Of a DNA stretch of 64,000 bases, positions 30,782 to 42,288 are shown in pieces. A model generated the notes under the pieces. The model worked only from the letters and a program-made list of their open reading frames with translations. It was not told where the DNA came from and ran no database searches. Each line of letters starts with the position of its first letter. The stretch's first letter is position 1. Source of the DNA: Ceratothoa steindachneri (taxonomy: Eukaryota; Arthropoda; Malacostraca; Isopoda; Cymothoidae); assembly GCA_963969495.1 (NCBI GenBank), contig OZ018335.1:83930354-83994353 (forward strand). Direction: 5' to 3'. The translations under genes were made by a program, and so were the position numbers.

Positions 30782-32370
30782 ATGGAGGACTCTAATGCGC
30801 AAAGAGTGCCGCTAAGGACACTGGCTGGCACGGAAAAACCGGATAAGGGGATGGTGTACCAAACCCTATTCGGAGAACTAAATGTTGCCGTGCTCCGCCT
30901 GCTAGACGGACCGTCAGGCTATGTCGCTATCTGTGAAAAAGAGCAGAACATCAAAAAGCTGACGAAGAAAGAGGCGATCGAGATACTGAGAGGAATAAAC
31001 CTCCAACCTACTACCCCTCCCTAGATCCAGGCAAACAGAAGTGTGGTCTGTAGAAAGTTAAATCCGTGGATAAGACAACACTCGAAGAAATAAATAAATG
31101 AGAAATGAGAAATCAACAATAAGCGAGAATAACAGAGGTAGTAATATTTAAGAACAGAAGGGACAACATTGAATACAGCCATGTATTTAAAGTTGTATTT
31201 AATGACACTTCCATGGCAGCGCGGGCTAAAAGAAATAGCATTCTGCTATTCATCGCCAAGATAAGCGGGGGGCAGATAGAAAGGGAGGAACATACCCCTA
31301 TTCAAATCTGCTTCCGGCGTTTCAAGCTCGAAGCACACGTGACCAAAAACTGAAAGGAGCAGGAAATCACCTGTTCCAAATGCAGTGCCAAAGGCCACGG
31401 CTGGCGAGAATGCCAGGCAAAGGAGGAGAGATGCCCTAACTGTGGCCTAAGACACGGGGCTATGGCCATGTCGTGCCTCTAAAAAGAAGGAGCTAGTAAG
31501 GAAGAAAACAGAAGACAGAAAGGCGGAGGGCGTAAGGAGAGCCAACACCTCCTACGCACAAACAGCCAGAACCCTACCTGCTAGACCATCCGAGAGTGCC
31601 CCAGCCCCCAAAACATATTTAAAGGTCGGGTTCAAAATATCAACAAAAATCCTCACGTGCATAATGTATGCTCACGTGAGGAATCTAACAAACCCGGGAT
31701 GCTTCTCAACTGAGCTAAACACCATGTTTTCAAGAAAAACGGTCTGGAGGAACTTTGGTTCCAAGACAACCTTCCATCGGGAGATGTGCTGCAACTGCAG
31801 TACGAACCCGAAGAGGAAGCCCCAGCAACCCCGTTTCCACCAGCGGAAAAACAAGAAGCAACAGGAGTAACAAAGAAAACCCAAGCCTCCCAAATAACAA
31901 ATAACAACAGAGACCCTAGCATCGAAGCCCAAAGGAAAAGGGGAAAAAGGGCGAAGAAGGTTGCGAAGAAGATAAAGGAAGCAAAAGGCAACCTCACAAG
32001 CTCCGCATCGTCCTCGGAAGATGAGGAAGAGGTAAAGGCCCAGCCCTTTAAAATTAAATCGAGATCGAGAAGCACGAGTCGGGAAAAGGTTCCCCAAATG
32101 CCCAAAACCCTTAATGGAGAAGAGCTTAATATGCTTCTCTTCAAAACTGAAAAAAACCCATTCCTAGAAGACTCAACCATTAGGGAAATAGTCGAAGGGG
32201 TTAAAACTGGGCAACTGAAATGGAGTTTCGACGCACCATTGCAGGAAGCAATAGTAGACGAGGCGCTAATGAAATCAAGGATAAGGTTATATACAGACAC
32301 CTGCCTCACCATCAGTGAAGCAGAATTCACAAAAATAAGGAATGGGAAGAAGAGAAAAGAAAGAAAGTGA
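30782..32370 (+). pseudogene. J6 ORF1: gag-like RNA-binding protein
   Basis: Starts MEDSNAQRVPLRTLAGTEKP and keeps the N-terminal block LLDGPSGYVAICEKEQNIKK (30782-31024). After a stop and shifts, an RRM-like strand region reads YSHVFKVVFNDTSMAARAKR. Knuckles follow near 31305-31480: CFRR..EAHVTKN (damaged), CSKCSAKGHGWREC, CPNCGLRHGAMAMSC. The middle reads TYLKVGFKISTKILTCIM. The last 195 codons are open (31786-32370) with a Lys/Arg-rich segment, an acidic Ser patch and the end block TISEAEFTKIRNGKKRKERK. The role (binding element RNA) is that of the family. At least three frame breaks lie before 31786. Confidence 0.8.
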
Positions 32371-32432
32371 ATAACGAATACACACACGCACACACAAACA
32401 CACTTAGAAAACAAAAACACTAAACTAACAAC

Positions 32433-35133
32433 ATGGAGAACATCAGCAACAAATTAAAATACTCACAATCAACACCAACGGTTGGGTAGGGAAATCCATC
32501 CTATACGGAAACGTTTTTCGCATGGTGGATCCCGACCTGATACTCATATCTGAACACGTTGTAAACACAGAAACAAATACAATGAAAATACCAAATTACA
32601 CTGTGATAACAAAAACACACACACAAGAAAGATACGATGGCGCTGCTATCGCTATCCGTAAAAACATAAAGTTTATAACACTTCCAGACTTAGAGGAGTC
32701 CTTTGTGGCTGTTAAAATCCCAACCCTAGTTGGAGCCTTAACCGTGGCTGTGGCTTACCAGCCCCCACGCCGAAGATGCCTGCCCGTTCCTAACCTATAT
32801 AACATGTTTGGACGAGGAAAAATGGCATTGCTGGGTGGTGACCTAAACGCCTGTTGCGCAGCTTCAGGTTACAGTCACACCAACCAGAGAGGAAGGAACC
32901 TGGAACTACTCATCGAGATAGATAGACTCCAGAGAGTAGGACCAGACTTCCCTACTTGCCTAACGCGACATACAGCAACAAAACCGGACGTTGTATTGGA
33001 AAGCCGGAACTTCCCCTTCAACATCAGCAGCGTGCCCGGTCCTGTGGTATCGAGTGACCATGTACCCATTCTAACAACCATCTTGCTGGCACCAATTCTC
33101 ATGCCAGTGCCACTTAGAACGAGTTACGCGAAAGCTAACTGGGAGTTATATAGAGAGATGCTTGGCGAATACCAACCTGCATACCTGGGAGACGCCAATC
33201 TTGAAGAGGTGGACGAGGAGATAAACACCATCACCAATTTCCTCGTACAAGCGGACGAGAGATGCGTCCTCAAGATCTCCTATAAAATGCTCCCACAACC
33301 TAGGTGGACAGACAAGATAAGGGACAACGCCCGGAAACATAGGAAGATCCTCGAGGAAATAGGTAGGACAGCCCAAATAGGGAAAGGGTAGACAGAATAA
33401 GACAACTAAGTGAGGAACTTAAACACATTATGACAGAAAAACAACAATGACATCATTGGTAGGCTGGACAGGGAGGTCAGTCCACAGAGTTTTTGGAATA
33501 CAGTCCGAAGACTAAGGGGACTGCCCACCAAAGCCAGGAGAAAGTTAAAAGATGGAAAAGAACTCATTGAGGATCCAGAGTCTCTCGAAAGAAGATTCAG
33601 GACTCACTGGAAAAAGATTTTCGCTATTTCCCCTGAGGAAAACGACGACTTCGACCTGGACTTCGAACACCAACTACTAGACGAACTCGGCACAATGATT
33701 CATAGAACCCACACCCACCCGCAAGTATCTCAGGATAGAGAAATGGTTGACCACGGTTGCTCGATAACCTTTGAAGAGACCATGAACCCCATAACGTCCC
33801 TTAAGCAAAGGGCACCGGGCTGGTCCGGGATCACAAAATGCAATCTCGTGAATGCAAATCATTCAGGGACTGGTCCACACCATGAATTCTTCTCTGAATG
33901 TAGGCTACTTCCCGGACGGGTACAAGATGGCTGAAATGATCTTCATCCCGAAAGGAGGTAAGCCCCCAGACCAGGTGGCAAACTTTCGCCCAATTTCTCT
34001 TCTGGAGATGCTCGGCAAGATCTTTGAGAAGATCATAGCTAACAGACTAAAAGCTCAACTGAGCGAGTTTGGAGCGCACAACCCCCAACAGCATGGGTTC
34101 CGCCAAAAAAGGGGCACCGAGACGGCCCTAGTGCTCCTGACGGAAAAAATAGCCTATTGCCGTGCGAATAGGTTCTATGTAGACATTGTACTTAGGGATG
34201 TACAGAAGGCCTTCGACAAAGTCTGGCTGGAAGGATTACAATACAAGATCCTTCAAACTCCAGCTAGATCCAGTCCTGGAATGGATCCTTTGTGACTTTG
34301 TCATGGACAAAAGGGCATGTCTCATGATATAAGGACACAGAGGACCCGAGTTCGAACTGAGGTCAGGTGTTCCACAGGAAAGTTGCCTGAGCCCTCTGCT
34401 TTACTTGGTCTTTACCATAGACCTCCCAAACCCGGTGCATAGGGACACGATGTATCTGCAGTTTGCAGATGACATCCCTCAGATCGTCCCGTGCCCAGTG
34501 AAGAAAGCAAGGGAACAGGCAGCGCGAACAATAGCGGAAATAGGCAACATCAACCAGTACGAGAGACGCTGGAAGATATGAACAAATAGGGACAAGTTTA
34601 AGATCGTCCCACTAAGCCGCACTTTGACGGACCCCATTATCATCGACGGGAGGAGATACGGCTACTCCACCGAAGGCACTGCCCTGGGCCTAAAGTTCTC
34701 CGATCACGAATACGCGAGACACTACACGGAGAGGCGGAACCTGGCAAAGAGAGAAATCTCCAAGCTATACAGGTTTAGAGACCTTAGCTCGGCCAACATC
34801 AGGAAGATATACCTGATGTACGTCCGGGCTAAGATCATCTATCCCGCAGTAGTGAAACAAGCGGCAAACAATACATTAATGAGAAAATTGCACAAAGTGC
34901 AAAACACTGCATCCCTACTGATTGACAAGGTCAGAAGGCGAGTCCAACCCTGTCAGAGGAAGCACCATGTAAGAAAGAAACTAGACCCTATCAACATCTT
35001 CACCAAGAAACTGGGAAGAAGGGTCTGGTTAACACTTACAAATGGTGTCATACCAGAATTACGGGAAATAGGTGGCAGAATGGGCATCCTTGCACGACTC
35101 CGTGGAAATGCCACAAGACGTACCCGATTTTAA
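32433..35133 (+). pseudogene. J6 ORF2: APE endonuclease-reverse transcriptase
   Basis: Starts MENISNKLK; a 1-nt loss near 32460 shifts into ILTINTNGWVGKSILYG. The endonuclease is then open for 289 codons (32522-33391): LILISEHVVNTETNTMKIPN, YDGAAIAIRKN, GGDLNACCAASGYSH, TATKPDVV, SSDHVPILTT (the terminal His of APE). RT follows in several frames. LKQRAPGWSGITKC is near 33800. NVGYFPDGYKMAEMIFIPKG, FRPISLLEMLGKIFEKI, QQHGFRQKRGTETALVLL and LRDVQKAFDKVW lie at 33852-34295. The catalytic FADD is at 34462-34473. The tail (34624-35133) has LHKVQNTASLLIDKVRRRVQ and ends before TRRTRF. Breaks near 33391, 33850, 34295 and 34580 make it a pseudogene, though few are needed to explain it. Confidence 0.86.
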
Positions 35134-35746
35134 GCAACAAACACTGTACACAGGAAAACATTACAGCAATATACACTTAAGAGATACCCAAGATACAACA
35201 CAACCGTAACGAGACAAACAGAGAATAAACATGAAACCAAACATTAAAAACACAGGTAAATTGCCGAGCCAAAAGCTATAAAAGGCTTGAATGCTCACAA
35301 TTTTTGTAACAAAAATAGTACAACAACATTTGACACACGAACAATAAGAAGAACACGCATGCTACACGTAAATAGAACAATATATGATAGACAATAAATA
35401 ACACAATAAGTAAAATAAAATAACAAAAAGTAAAAAGTCTGCGATGCCCTCCTACTAGCCCCTCCCCCTCCTCCTCTTAAAACTTGTATTTTTTCACCTA
35501 CTTTTATCTACTACTATCTAAATCTTTCAAAGAGTGAATATACCATCATTAAAATTATAACAGTTACTAGCATATTTCCATAAAGATGACCCCCAGCAGT
35601 TGAAAGACGTCGAGGAATAAAATATGTTCTCTGTGACTATTTTCTCTCTCCTCGAAGATCCTGTCAAGAGACTTGTAGGGCAAATCAAGAAATTGCAAGT
35701 CATAATCAATAACGCTGCTACAGTTGTTAACTTTAATAACGCATGC

Positions 35747-35758
35747 ATATATATGTAT

Positions 35759-35835
<77 letters not shown>
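35747..35835. repeat. (TA)n microsatellite
   Basis: About 89 bp of TA with one G and one AAA interruption near the left end. Confidence 0.97.
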
Positions 35836-35838
<3 letters not shown>

Positions 35839-36417
35839 ATAATTAGGAAAAAACGAATGATACAAAGTGTTAATGACTGAATATTAGTTTAGGGGTGTTT
35901 GTACTGGATGTGTAATGATAGGAGTAGGTATTGGTTGTGTTGGTTGTGGGCTGCTAGACTATATAGTGGAATTTGAGGATGGAAGTGGGCGTGAACCAGA
36001 ACAGATTTCTATGTTGGAGCAGTTACTCACTGAGCTTAGAAAGGATCATAGCACTAGGCCCAAGGGGATTTCTGGGGAACGCAAGGTTACCCCATTTACG
36101 TTAGGTCGGTTTAAGTCTATTGGAGATTGTAGCGAATGGAAGAGGCTCAATAATGAAGGAACGTAACAGGTAACTAGTAAGAAATCTAGGAATCCAGATA
36201 GAACTAGGGCTGTGCAAATGCAAGACGAGAAACTAAGTTTTCTAGACCAAAAACAGAAATAAAGAGATCTAACAGAAGCTGATCAGCTACCTTTAAGAGT
36301 ATAATAATACAAGAAATGCTTGCTTAAATATATTAAATAAATATTGTCCAAAAACAGATCACAAATTTCGCAGGATTAAACCACTAACGACAACATATTG
36401 TTATGAAATTTTTACTG
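35836..36417 (+). other. Unrecognised open stretch with CxxC pairs
   Basis: A plus-strand frame (35915-36166, open leftward to about 35890) reads VCTGCVMIGVGIGCVGCGLL and continues EQISMLEQLLTELRKDHSTR. The two C-x2-C pairs and acidic/basic tail could be the N-terminal zinc finger of a CR1-type ORF1, since a CR1 ORF1 lies to the right at 37986. The link is a guess. The remainder to 36417 shows nothing. Confidence 0.3.
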
Positions 36418-36844
36418 CTACTCTTGACAATCGGTACAGGAATATCCCCCCATCTTACGTCCTTTATAAATAACTGTAGGTCTCGATAAGGACAACCTAA
36501 AAATGAGGCGAAATATGAAATGAAATACTCCAAATACCTTACACCAAAGTAGTGTGGCAATACACAGAGGGTTGGTGTCCTGGCAACAATGGAGAGTCGT
36601 AACGAGCCCAGATGTTTTCATCTTCCCGGTGAGATCAAGAGAGACGAGTAAGTCAAGAGCTTGCAATCGGTGCAGCGGCAGAAGTAATAGCGAAAATACT
36701 GGCAGGGGTCTGTTAAGGGTCTGCAGGTAACACTAGGTACTCGTTCTACGAACTCCTGATCCGCTCTCCTTCTTTGAGTCAATGAGTCCTATTTATACTT
36801 ATCACAGTTAGTGTTTACGTGACTAAATTCATCTTGGCTTTCAT
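36418..36844 (-). other. Possible LTR-like region beside Gypsy fragment
   Basis: Non-coding, between the Gypsy RT end and unassigned DNA. The minus strand has a TATA-like TATAAATAGG near 36790. No matching second LTR or target duplication was found, so the call is weak. Confidence 0.25.
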
Positions 36845-37271
36845 TTACCTAAGGATATCTAGGTGGCACAGGCAGTAACAAATCCGAAAGGCATACGGCA
36901 GAATTACCTCAAACCAAGATGTGTAGGAAAAGCAGTCAAAACTTTGGCCTTATCGGAAAGAGGTATCTGGTAGCAAGACTTGCAGAGGTCAGGTTCTCTG
37001 AAGTACTTTGTGGCAGAGAACTTTGAAGATCTTCCATGCTGCAAGCAGGTCCGGCATGGAACACGGTAACAGAATTCAGTTGGCGATAGTCACTGGCCAT
37101 TCTGTATGAACCATCTCTTTTCCTTCCCATGAAGACGGGTGAACAATGAGGGGAGGAGGATCGTCTAATTCTCCCTTGTTGGAAGAGGGACTCGACCTCC
37201 TTCTGGAAGACAGGCTTAAGGTGAATAGGCCCTGGATATCTCTTAGTATGTAGTCTGTAGCTAGTTGTCAA
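36845..37271 (-). pseudogene. Gypsy reverse transcriptase N-terminal fragment
   Basis: RT fingers region with PIHLKPVFQKEVESLFQQGR, then RRSSSPHCSPVFMGRKRDGS and YRMASDYRQLNSVT. These are the SP(Y)CSPV.V.KKDGS and DYRQLN blocks of Ty3/Gypsy RT. A shorter-than-usual stretch leads to a damaged FRMPFGFVTA block (near 36890), and the sequence ends before the YxDD box. One frame is open for 111 codons (37271-36936), then shifts. Confidence 0.78.
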
Positions 37272-37524
37272 AGTATTGTCATGGATAAGGGTGGATGTAC
37301 ATCAGGGTTAATTTAAGAGCACATTCTGCTACCTTTTCATAAGTTCCTGAAGCTGGGATTGTTGATCCCAGTTGAGTGTTCCAACCTCGGGCGGTGAGTT
37401 GAGGGAAGGGTAAGCATACCATCTGGTACAAGGGCAGCTGAAAACATTTTCTTTTCTCTAGGAGTGGTAAGTTCTTCCAGGCTAGGAGTTTCGTCCAGTA
37501 CTTCCACCTACTGCACATGATCCC

Positions 37525-37985
37525 TGCGGTGATACGTTTTTAACAGATTAGCAGGATACAGCCTTGGTCCCCAAAGAACCTTAATGAGATAGTCTTCCTC
37601 ACCCCGCCTCTCCAGCACCTTCTAGGGTCCTTTCCATGTAACAAGCAATTTACTGGTATCACTTGGTCTGAGTACCAGCACTTTGTCACCTGGCTTTAAT
37701 TGACAGTATTGTGATTTGAGATCGAAGTAAGTCTTGTAGCGGGGACTGCTAATGTCAGCATGTTAGGCACCAATCTGGAAACATTCGGCAAGCTTCTTTT
37801 GAAGTTCGATGACGTACTGGAAGCTGGTCCTTCGTTTCCTAGAGGGTGTGATCTTCCCACACATCTCTCAGAACGGAGAATGGACTGCTGACTGAACAAC
37901 TATACAGTAGTTCAAAGGCTAAAAATCCAGTGCGGTCACTCGGAAGTTCTCTGAGAGCGGATCAAGTATCAAAGGCTGCCAGTGT
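37525..37985 (-). pseudogene. Gypsy integrase C-terminal fragment
   Basis: In mixed frames: ALRELPSDRTGFLAFELLYS (matching the integrase block TGFSPFELLYG), then VLRDVWEDHTL, SPLQDLLRS / YKTYFDLKSQYCQLKPGDKV, LVLRPSDTSKLLVTWKGP, VLERRGEEDYLIKV and RLYPANLLKTYHRR. This is the region after the catalytic core up to the GPY/F-type end of Gypsy integrase. The catalytic core itself is outside the fragment. Followed on the same strand by VEVLDETPSLEELTT, a linker toward RT. Confidence 0.72.
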
Positions 37986-38689
37986 TAAAGATGTGAAGAT
38001 AGTAGACCTAGGTGGAAAATGCAGTAATAAGAGACATAAAAACGATAGGTTATTTACGTCCTCAAAGCAAATAAAGTAATTTTCGTGGGTGATTCACTGA
38101 TTAGGTATATATACAGAACATTTTAAGAACAGGAGCGCAAATGGAGGATGAAGCTTTGTTTTCCAGGTGCACGTATAGTGGATGTGATTTAGAAAACTGA
38201 AGGAATAGTAAATGGAGGTAAAAGTTATTCAGTTGTTTTATTACATATGTAAATAAACGACATAGGGGAAACTAGGTCGCAGAAGCTAGTGCCCAGATAT
38301 ATGAATTTGTTAGAATAGTTATAGATATAGTATTAGATGTGTAGTGTCACGAATTTTACTTAACATTACATGAGCAAGTAAGTTGTTGTCGAAAGCAGTT
38401 GGGGCAAATGAGAGAAAAAAATTATTGTTAAAATATAGGACTAGTCTATATGGATACATGATGCGAGTTTTTTCGGAATGGAAGATTTGTATGGAATGGA
38501 TGAGTTGCACTTGATTCGCAAGAGAGTGAAACCGTTAAGTGACTTTTTTGAGGGAAGTACAGGTATAGACTGTCAGGGTAGTAAAATGCGGCAGCTAGTG
38601 GTTAAGGCATTCAGATAAATGTAGAGAGTAACAAAAGAGGAATGAGCAGAGAGATAGGAAACTAGAGTGTAGTAATGGTAAGACCATAA
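37986..38689 (+). pseudogene. CR1-2 ORF1 with SGNH esterase-like domain
   Basis: In mixed frames: VKIVDLGGKCSNKRHKNDRL, then VGDSLIRYIYRT (the GDS block with the nucleophile serine), LCFPGARIVDVI, VVLLHM-INDIGETR (the second SGNH block, VHVGTNDVG in intact relatives, here damaged) and EDLYGMDELHLIRKRVKPLS (the D-x2-H block with catalytic Asp and His). SGNH-type ORF1 proteins are known in CR1-clade LINEs; the fold is thought to aid membrane or RNA handling. Many stops mean it is dead. Confidence 0.72.
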
Positions 38690-38884
38690 AAAAATACATT
38701 AAAGTTAAAGTTGCTGTGTTGCTGCTTATCAGGCGGACGTTAGCCAGGGCAAGCCCCAACTCCCTACCATGTGATGCCCTCTCTAGTAAATAGTTTCAGC
38801 TTAAAAGGAATCCAGACGAAGATTCGAACTGCTGACCCTGCGATTGCCGAGCAAGCACCTAGCCACTATACTACACGGTGCATA
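38690..38884 (-). mobile_element. tRNA-derived SINE inside CR1-2
   Basis: Minus strand. The head starts GCACCGTGTAGTATAGTGGC near 38882, with A-box-like and B-box-like (AGTTCGAATCT) sequences and an anticodon-type loop TCGGCAA. The body includes AAACTATTTACTAGAGAGG, and the tail ends ACTTTAACTTTAATG followed by T-rich DNA. It sits between ORF1 and the APE region of CR1-2. It is not a working tRNA because the arms do not pair fully. Confidence 0.6.
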
Positions 38885-41800
38885 AGGAATAAAATGGATT
38901 TGTTAAGAATTTTATTAAATGTAAAATGTAGTGAATTTTGATGTTTCTGTGATATCATAGTTTTGGTATGATTTTTTGTGTAAATAACTATAGATCAGGG
39001 GTCCAGGTTGATGGAATAATATGTTTCTTAGAGAAAGGAACAAGAGGAAAGGAGCGATGGTGATTATATATATTAGGAAGAACCTCCAGTATTGTGAAAT
39101 TACTACGATTAGAAAAGATACTAACACCAAGTAATTATGCCTAGACATTAGAGAGGGGAAGAATAAATTTGTCATATGATTATTATATAGACTTCCAAAT
39201 CTTAGTAAAAAAGCCTTGAGTACTATGTGGCAAGGATAGACTTATGTCGTGGTTTACGGCCGAGTACGGATGTACATTAAATTCGTACATGAGTTAATCC
39301 GTTCCACTTTTCTCTAAGAGTGTTCTAATTTAATTCTTTAACCAGGGAGGCTTCGTATAATGATATATCTATTGCCATTTAATGCGGTCGTGGATCTAAA
39401 TAAACAACTCTGACAAAATATACTTTTAATCACATAAAAGAACGAAATCTTAAATCTTTAAATACACTAATTCCATAGTAAGAGGGTCTAATAAAAATGA
39501 ACACTACAAATAAATAATACGAGATGGTTGACGCAAAAATCACTTCTAATACACGAGATTTAAGCTCAATTAATGCGAGTTCTTGTCATTTGAAATCGCA
39601 ATAGTTTGGTTACGACTACCAGTTTAAAGTTGTTTTGTTACGAATACACTTTCGCGCGGAATGGGAAATAAAAAAATAAATATTTTTTTTGTATTCGTTT
39701 TACCTTCACTCGGAGGGTGTCGACAGTTTGCTCACCTTGAAAGTGGGCCACCTCGATGAGTTGATCTGGGTGAGTTTAACTGAGGACGTCCCTCCTGAGG
39801 TGATGCACGGGGGGAAAACAACTGATGATTCTCACGGGATGGTTGAGGCGAGTGAGTAACGTGGTGGAATAAGTCGGGAAAACACCTGATGATTCTCCCG
39901 GGGTGGTAGAGGCAAGTGAGGGTGCTTCTCTCGACTTGAAGATGTAAGTGAAGGGATTTGGGATGAATTGAAGTTATCCCAATTCATGTGTTACCAATTC
40001 TGGCTTCTCGACGAAGAGACTTAACCAAGATTTGAGCATCTTCTCAAATGAGAATTCACTTTGGTCTTTTCAATGATGAGGGGTATCTCTATGTTTTTTT
40101 TCAGAAAACTGAGCTACATGATTTTCTGTGGACGAGAATGGTAGGAGAGTTGGTCTCATAGCACTGGTCTACTCTTAAAAGCGATTAAAGGAGCAGACTC
40201 AGGAGGGTAAGTCCCGCTTGGTTCCAACTATCTTCTTTATTCCCGGTTTGACTCAGGGACTCGTCTTCTTCACTCGATGGCTACGCGAATTCTCCTCCAA
40301 ATTTTTCAAGATCGAAATATTTACGTCCATTATCCACTGTGGGAAGGGGAGACGTAAAATTTTAGGAGGGGTAAACCCTCAATAGCCAATAGTTATGCCC
40401 ATCTTCTAGGGCCTAAATTTTCAAAGTTGTGACACTTTGCCCTTTCATGTTTACGCATGGGGAAGGTGAGATTTCGTCTATTTGGCGAAAATAGACATAA
40501 AAAATCGGAGGGAAGAGTGAGCCTGTTCATAGGTTTTCTGCCGACGAAGCCTAGGGCAGCAAGATTTTCATTATAAAGGCTCTCACACCCTCCTATGTTA
40601 TTATGAACGGACGACGGGAGCAGATCTTGGTTACTTTACTCGGGGCTTAAAGCTTACACTACTATTCTCGTAAATTACGAAATCTGCTGACCGAAATCCG
40701 TCTTTGCGTGAGACTTCGAAGGGTCTTGGGGCAGCAAAGAAGGGGAGGGGGGGGGGAAGTCTTGGCACATGCGGTGCGTAACTGTTGACGGTGTACATAA
40801 AACACTAGCGTCTGCTTCTCCTCGTTATATTCATGCCTCCACAACTTATATGTAGAATTAATCGTGTCTATAATAATAGGTAACTTCAGTTAGAGAAATA
40901 TAGACTGGGAAGCTCATTTAAGTTATCAAAAAGCTGAAGTATTTTTTAATATAGTGCAGGATAATTTTAAGATGTGTAAAGATGTGTAATGGAAGCCCCT
41001 AGCATGCCCTATTTATAAAATCGTTAGAGAATACCATAGTACCAAGAGAATGGGAGGAAGCTAATGTGATACCAATATTCAAGAAGAAGTATAAAATGAG
41101 TATAGCTATTACGGGTCAGTGAGGTGATATTGGTGGTGGTGTAAATGATGGAATCTATAATAGGCAAATTTATTAGTAATATATGAGATACACATAAGTG
41201 ATGAATGAATATGAGCAGGGCTTTACTAAGAGTAAATCGAATTTGACTAATTTACTCTATTTTGAAAGAATGGTGTTTGATGCTGCCCATAGAGATGGGA
41301 ATTACGACATTGTTTATTATGGTTTAGTAAGGGTTTCACCAGTAGGCCACACTTACCACCTTTGAATAAAGTTAAAGTGCGTTGGATCGATGGAAGTATT
41401 TTTAAGTGGATTCAGTCATGGTTTAGTTCGTATAGATATGAGTAATTAAAATTGGGGGAATGTTACCAGTAGGATACCTCAGGGGTCGGTGTTGGGGACG
41501 TTGGTATCTTGATTGATATTATTGATCTCGATATACTCGTAGATATAAGTAGGCACCTGAATAAGATTGTGATGGCGCTAAGTTGGGTAGGATTATATAG
41601 CCTGATTCCGATGCTGAGGTAAAGCAAAAAGAAATGATTTAACTATTCCAATGGGTGAGGAAATGGCAAATTGAATTTAACATAAGCAATTGAACAGATC
41701 TTAGTATAGGTAGATGTAAACCAAAGAATAATATAATCTGAATAGGAGTGTATTAGGAAGGTCAGAATTTGATTTAAATTTAGGTGTCCATGTAAATTCT

Positions 41801-42288
41801 TACTTCCGCCCTAAAAAACAGTGCTTAAGGCATAAGAATAGAGCTAATATAGGTAGTATATAAGGAGCAGTGTGAGAAGTTGGATTGGTGATGTCATAAT
41901 GAAACTGTACTTAGCATTAATTTGGCCTCATCTTGAAGATGAGGTGCCATATTTGTCACCATATTATTGGATGGATATTGGTTTGCTTAATTCGTTTCAA
42001 AAAAGCTAATTCAAGGGTGGGGGAGCTTACCTTATGGTGAAACGCATATGAGACTAAATATAAATTTATTAGTAAGAAAAAGAGTTCGAGTGGACTTTAT
42101 ATACACCTTCAAGTGGGTTGAAGTTTATAATAAGAAGACCAAGATAAGGTTCTTTATATAAATGTAAACTATAGAACACCTAGTACTGGGTTTAAGATGG
42201 ACAAATTTAGGCTTAAATAAGAGAGTGGTAGAAACTAGTGTACAAATCGTCTGGTGGAGGAATGGAATAGGTTCAGTAGTCAAGTGAT
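38885..42288 (+). pseudogene. CR1-2 ORF2 remnant, interrupted
   Basis: APE block RKGAMVIIYIRKNLQYCEIT, then CLDIREGKNKFVI and LLYRLPNLSKKALS (to 39244). After solo LTR-2: DLYVELIVSIIIGNFS and RNIDWEAHLSYQKAEVFFNI (the GDFN block of APE). An internal deletion near 40985 then leads to RT: VPREWEEANVIPIFKKKYKM, NEYEQGFTKSKSNLTNLLYF, IPQGSVLGTLVS, a lost FADD box (only G-DYIA sequence is left), LNRSVLGRSEFDLNLGVHVN and the C-terminal GFKMDKFRLK and EEWNRFSSQVI ending at 42288. Every block matches CR1-type order. Stops are dense. Confidence 0.76.
39245..40843. mobile_element. Solo LTR-2 with 5-bp target duplication, inserted in CR1-2
   Basis: 1,599 bp, begins TGTCGTGG and ends CCTCCACA, flanked by ACTTA (39240-39244 and 40844-40848). 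Excision restores the CR1 reading YVARIDLYVELIVSIIIGN. The first six bases match solo LTR-1. The plus strand has TATAAAGG near 40574, about 270 bp before the end, a layout like LTR-1. It has no coding region. Two related ~45-bp units (GGGAAAACA-CTGATGATTCTC...GGCAAGTGAG) lie at 39811-39920. It could also be a long non-autonomous element, but no internal direct repeat was seen. Confidence 0.72.

Larger units (their letters stand above)
30700..35440 (+). mobile_element. LINE J6 (Jockey-like), nearly full length
   Basis: The most complete J-type LINE in the window and the reference for reading the others: ORF1 30782-32370, a CA-rich 62-bp gap (32371-32432), ORF2 32433-35133, and an A-rich 3' UTR to about 35440. 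The 5' UTR is very short, and the module seen in J1, J2 and J8 is absent, so the 5' end is probably truncated. No other element has inserted into it. Confidence 0.85.
36845..37985 (-). mobile_element. Ty3/Gypsy-type LTR retrotransposon fragment, integrase before RT
   Basis: Minus-strand pol fragment. From the right: the integrase C-terminal part (37985-37525), a spacer (37520-37280), then the RT N-terminal part (37271-36845). Integrase upstream of RT is the order of Gmr1-like Ty3/Gypsy elements, not of standard ones. The fragment is cut at both ends. Confidence 0.7.
37986..42288 (+). mobile_element. CR1-like LINE (CR1-2), split by a SINE and solo LTR-2
   Basis: Plus-strand LINE in three blocks: 37986-38689 (ORF1), 38885-39244 (APE start) and 40849-42288 (APE end, deletion, RT). 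A SINE (38690-38884) and a 1.6-kb solo LTR (39245-40843) interrupt it. Removing the LTR and one ACTTA restores an open reading across the site. An internal deletion near 40985 joins APE to RT. The right end at the stop after WNRFSSQVI meets the 3' end of an L2-like LINE. Confidence 0.78.

Noticed and set aside
31653..32420. Minus-strand ORF of 255 codons
   Set aside because: It is antisense to the Lys/Glu-rich tail of J6 ORF1; low-complexity coding often leaves a long open shadow frame.
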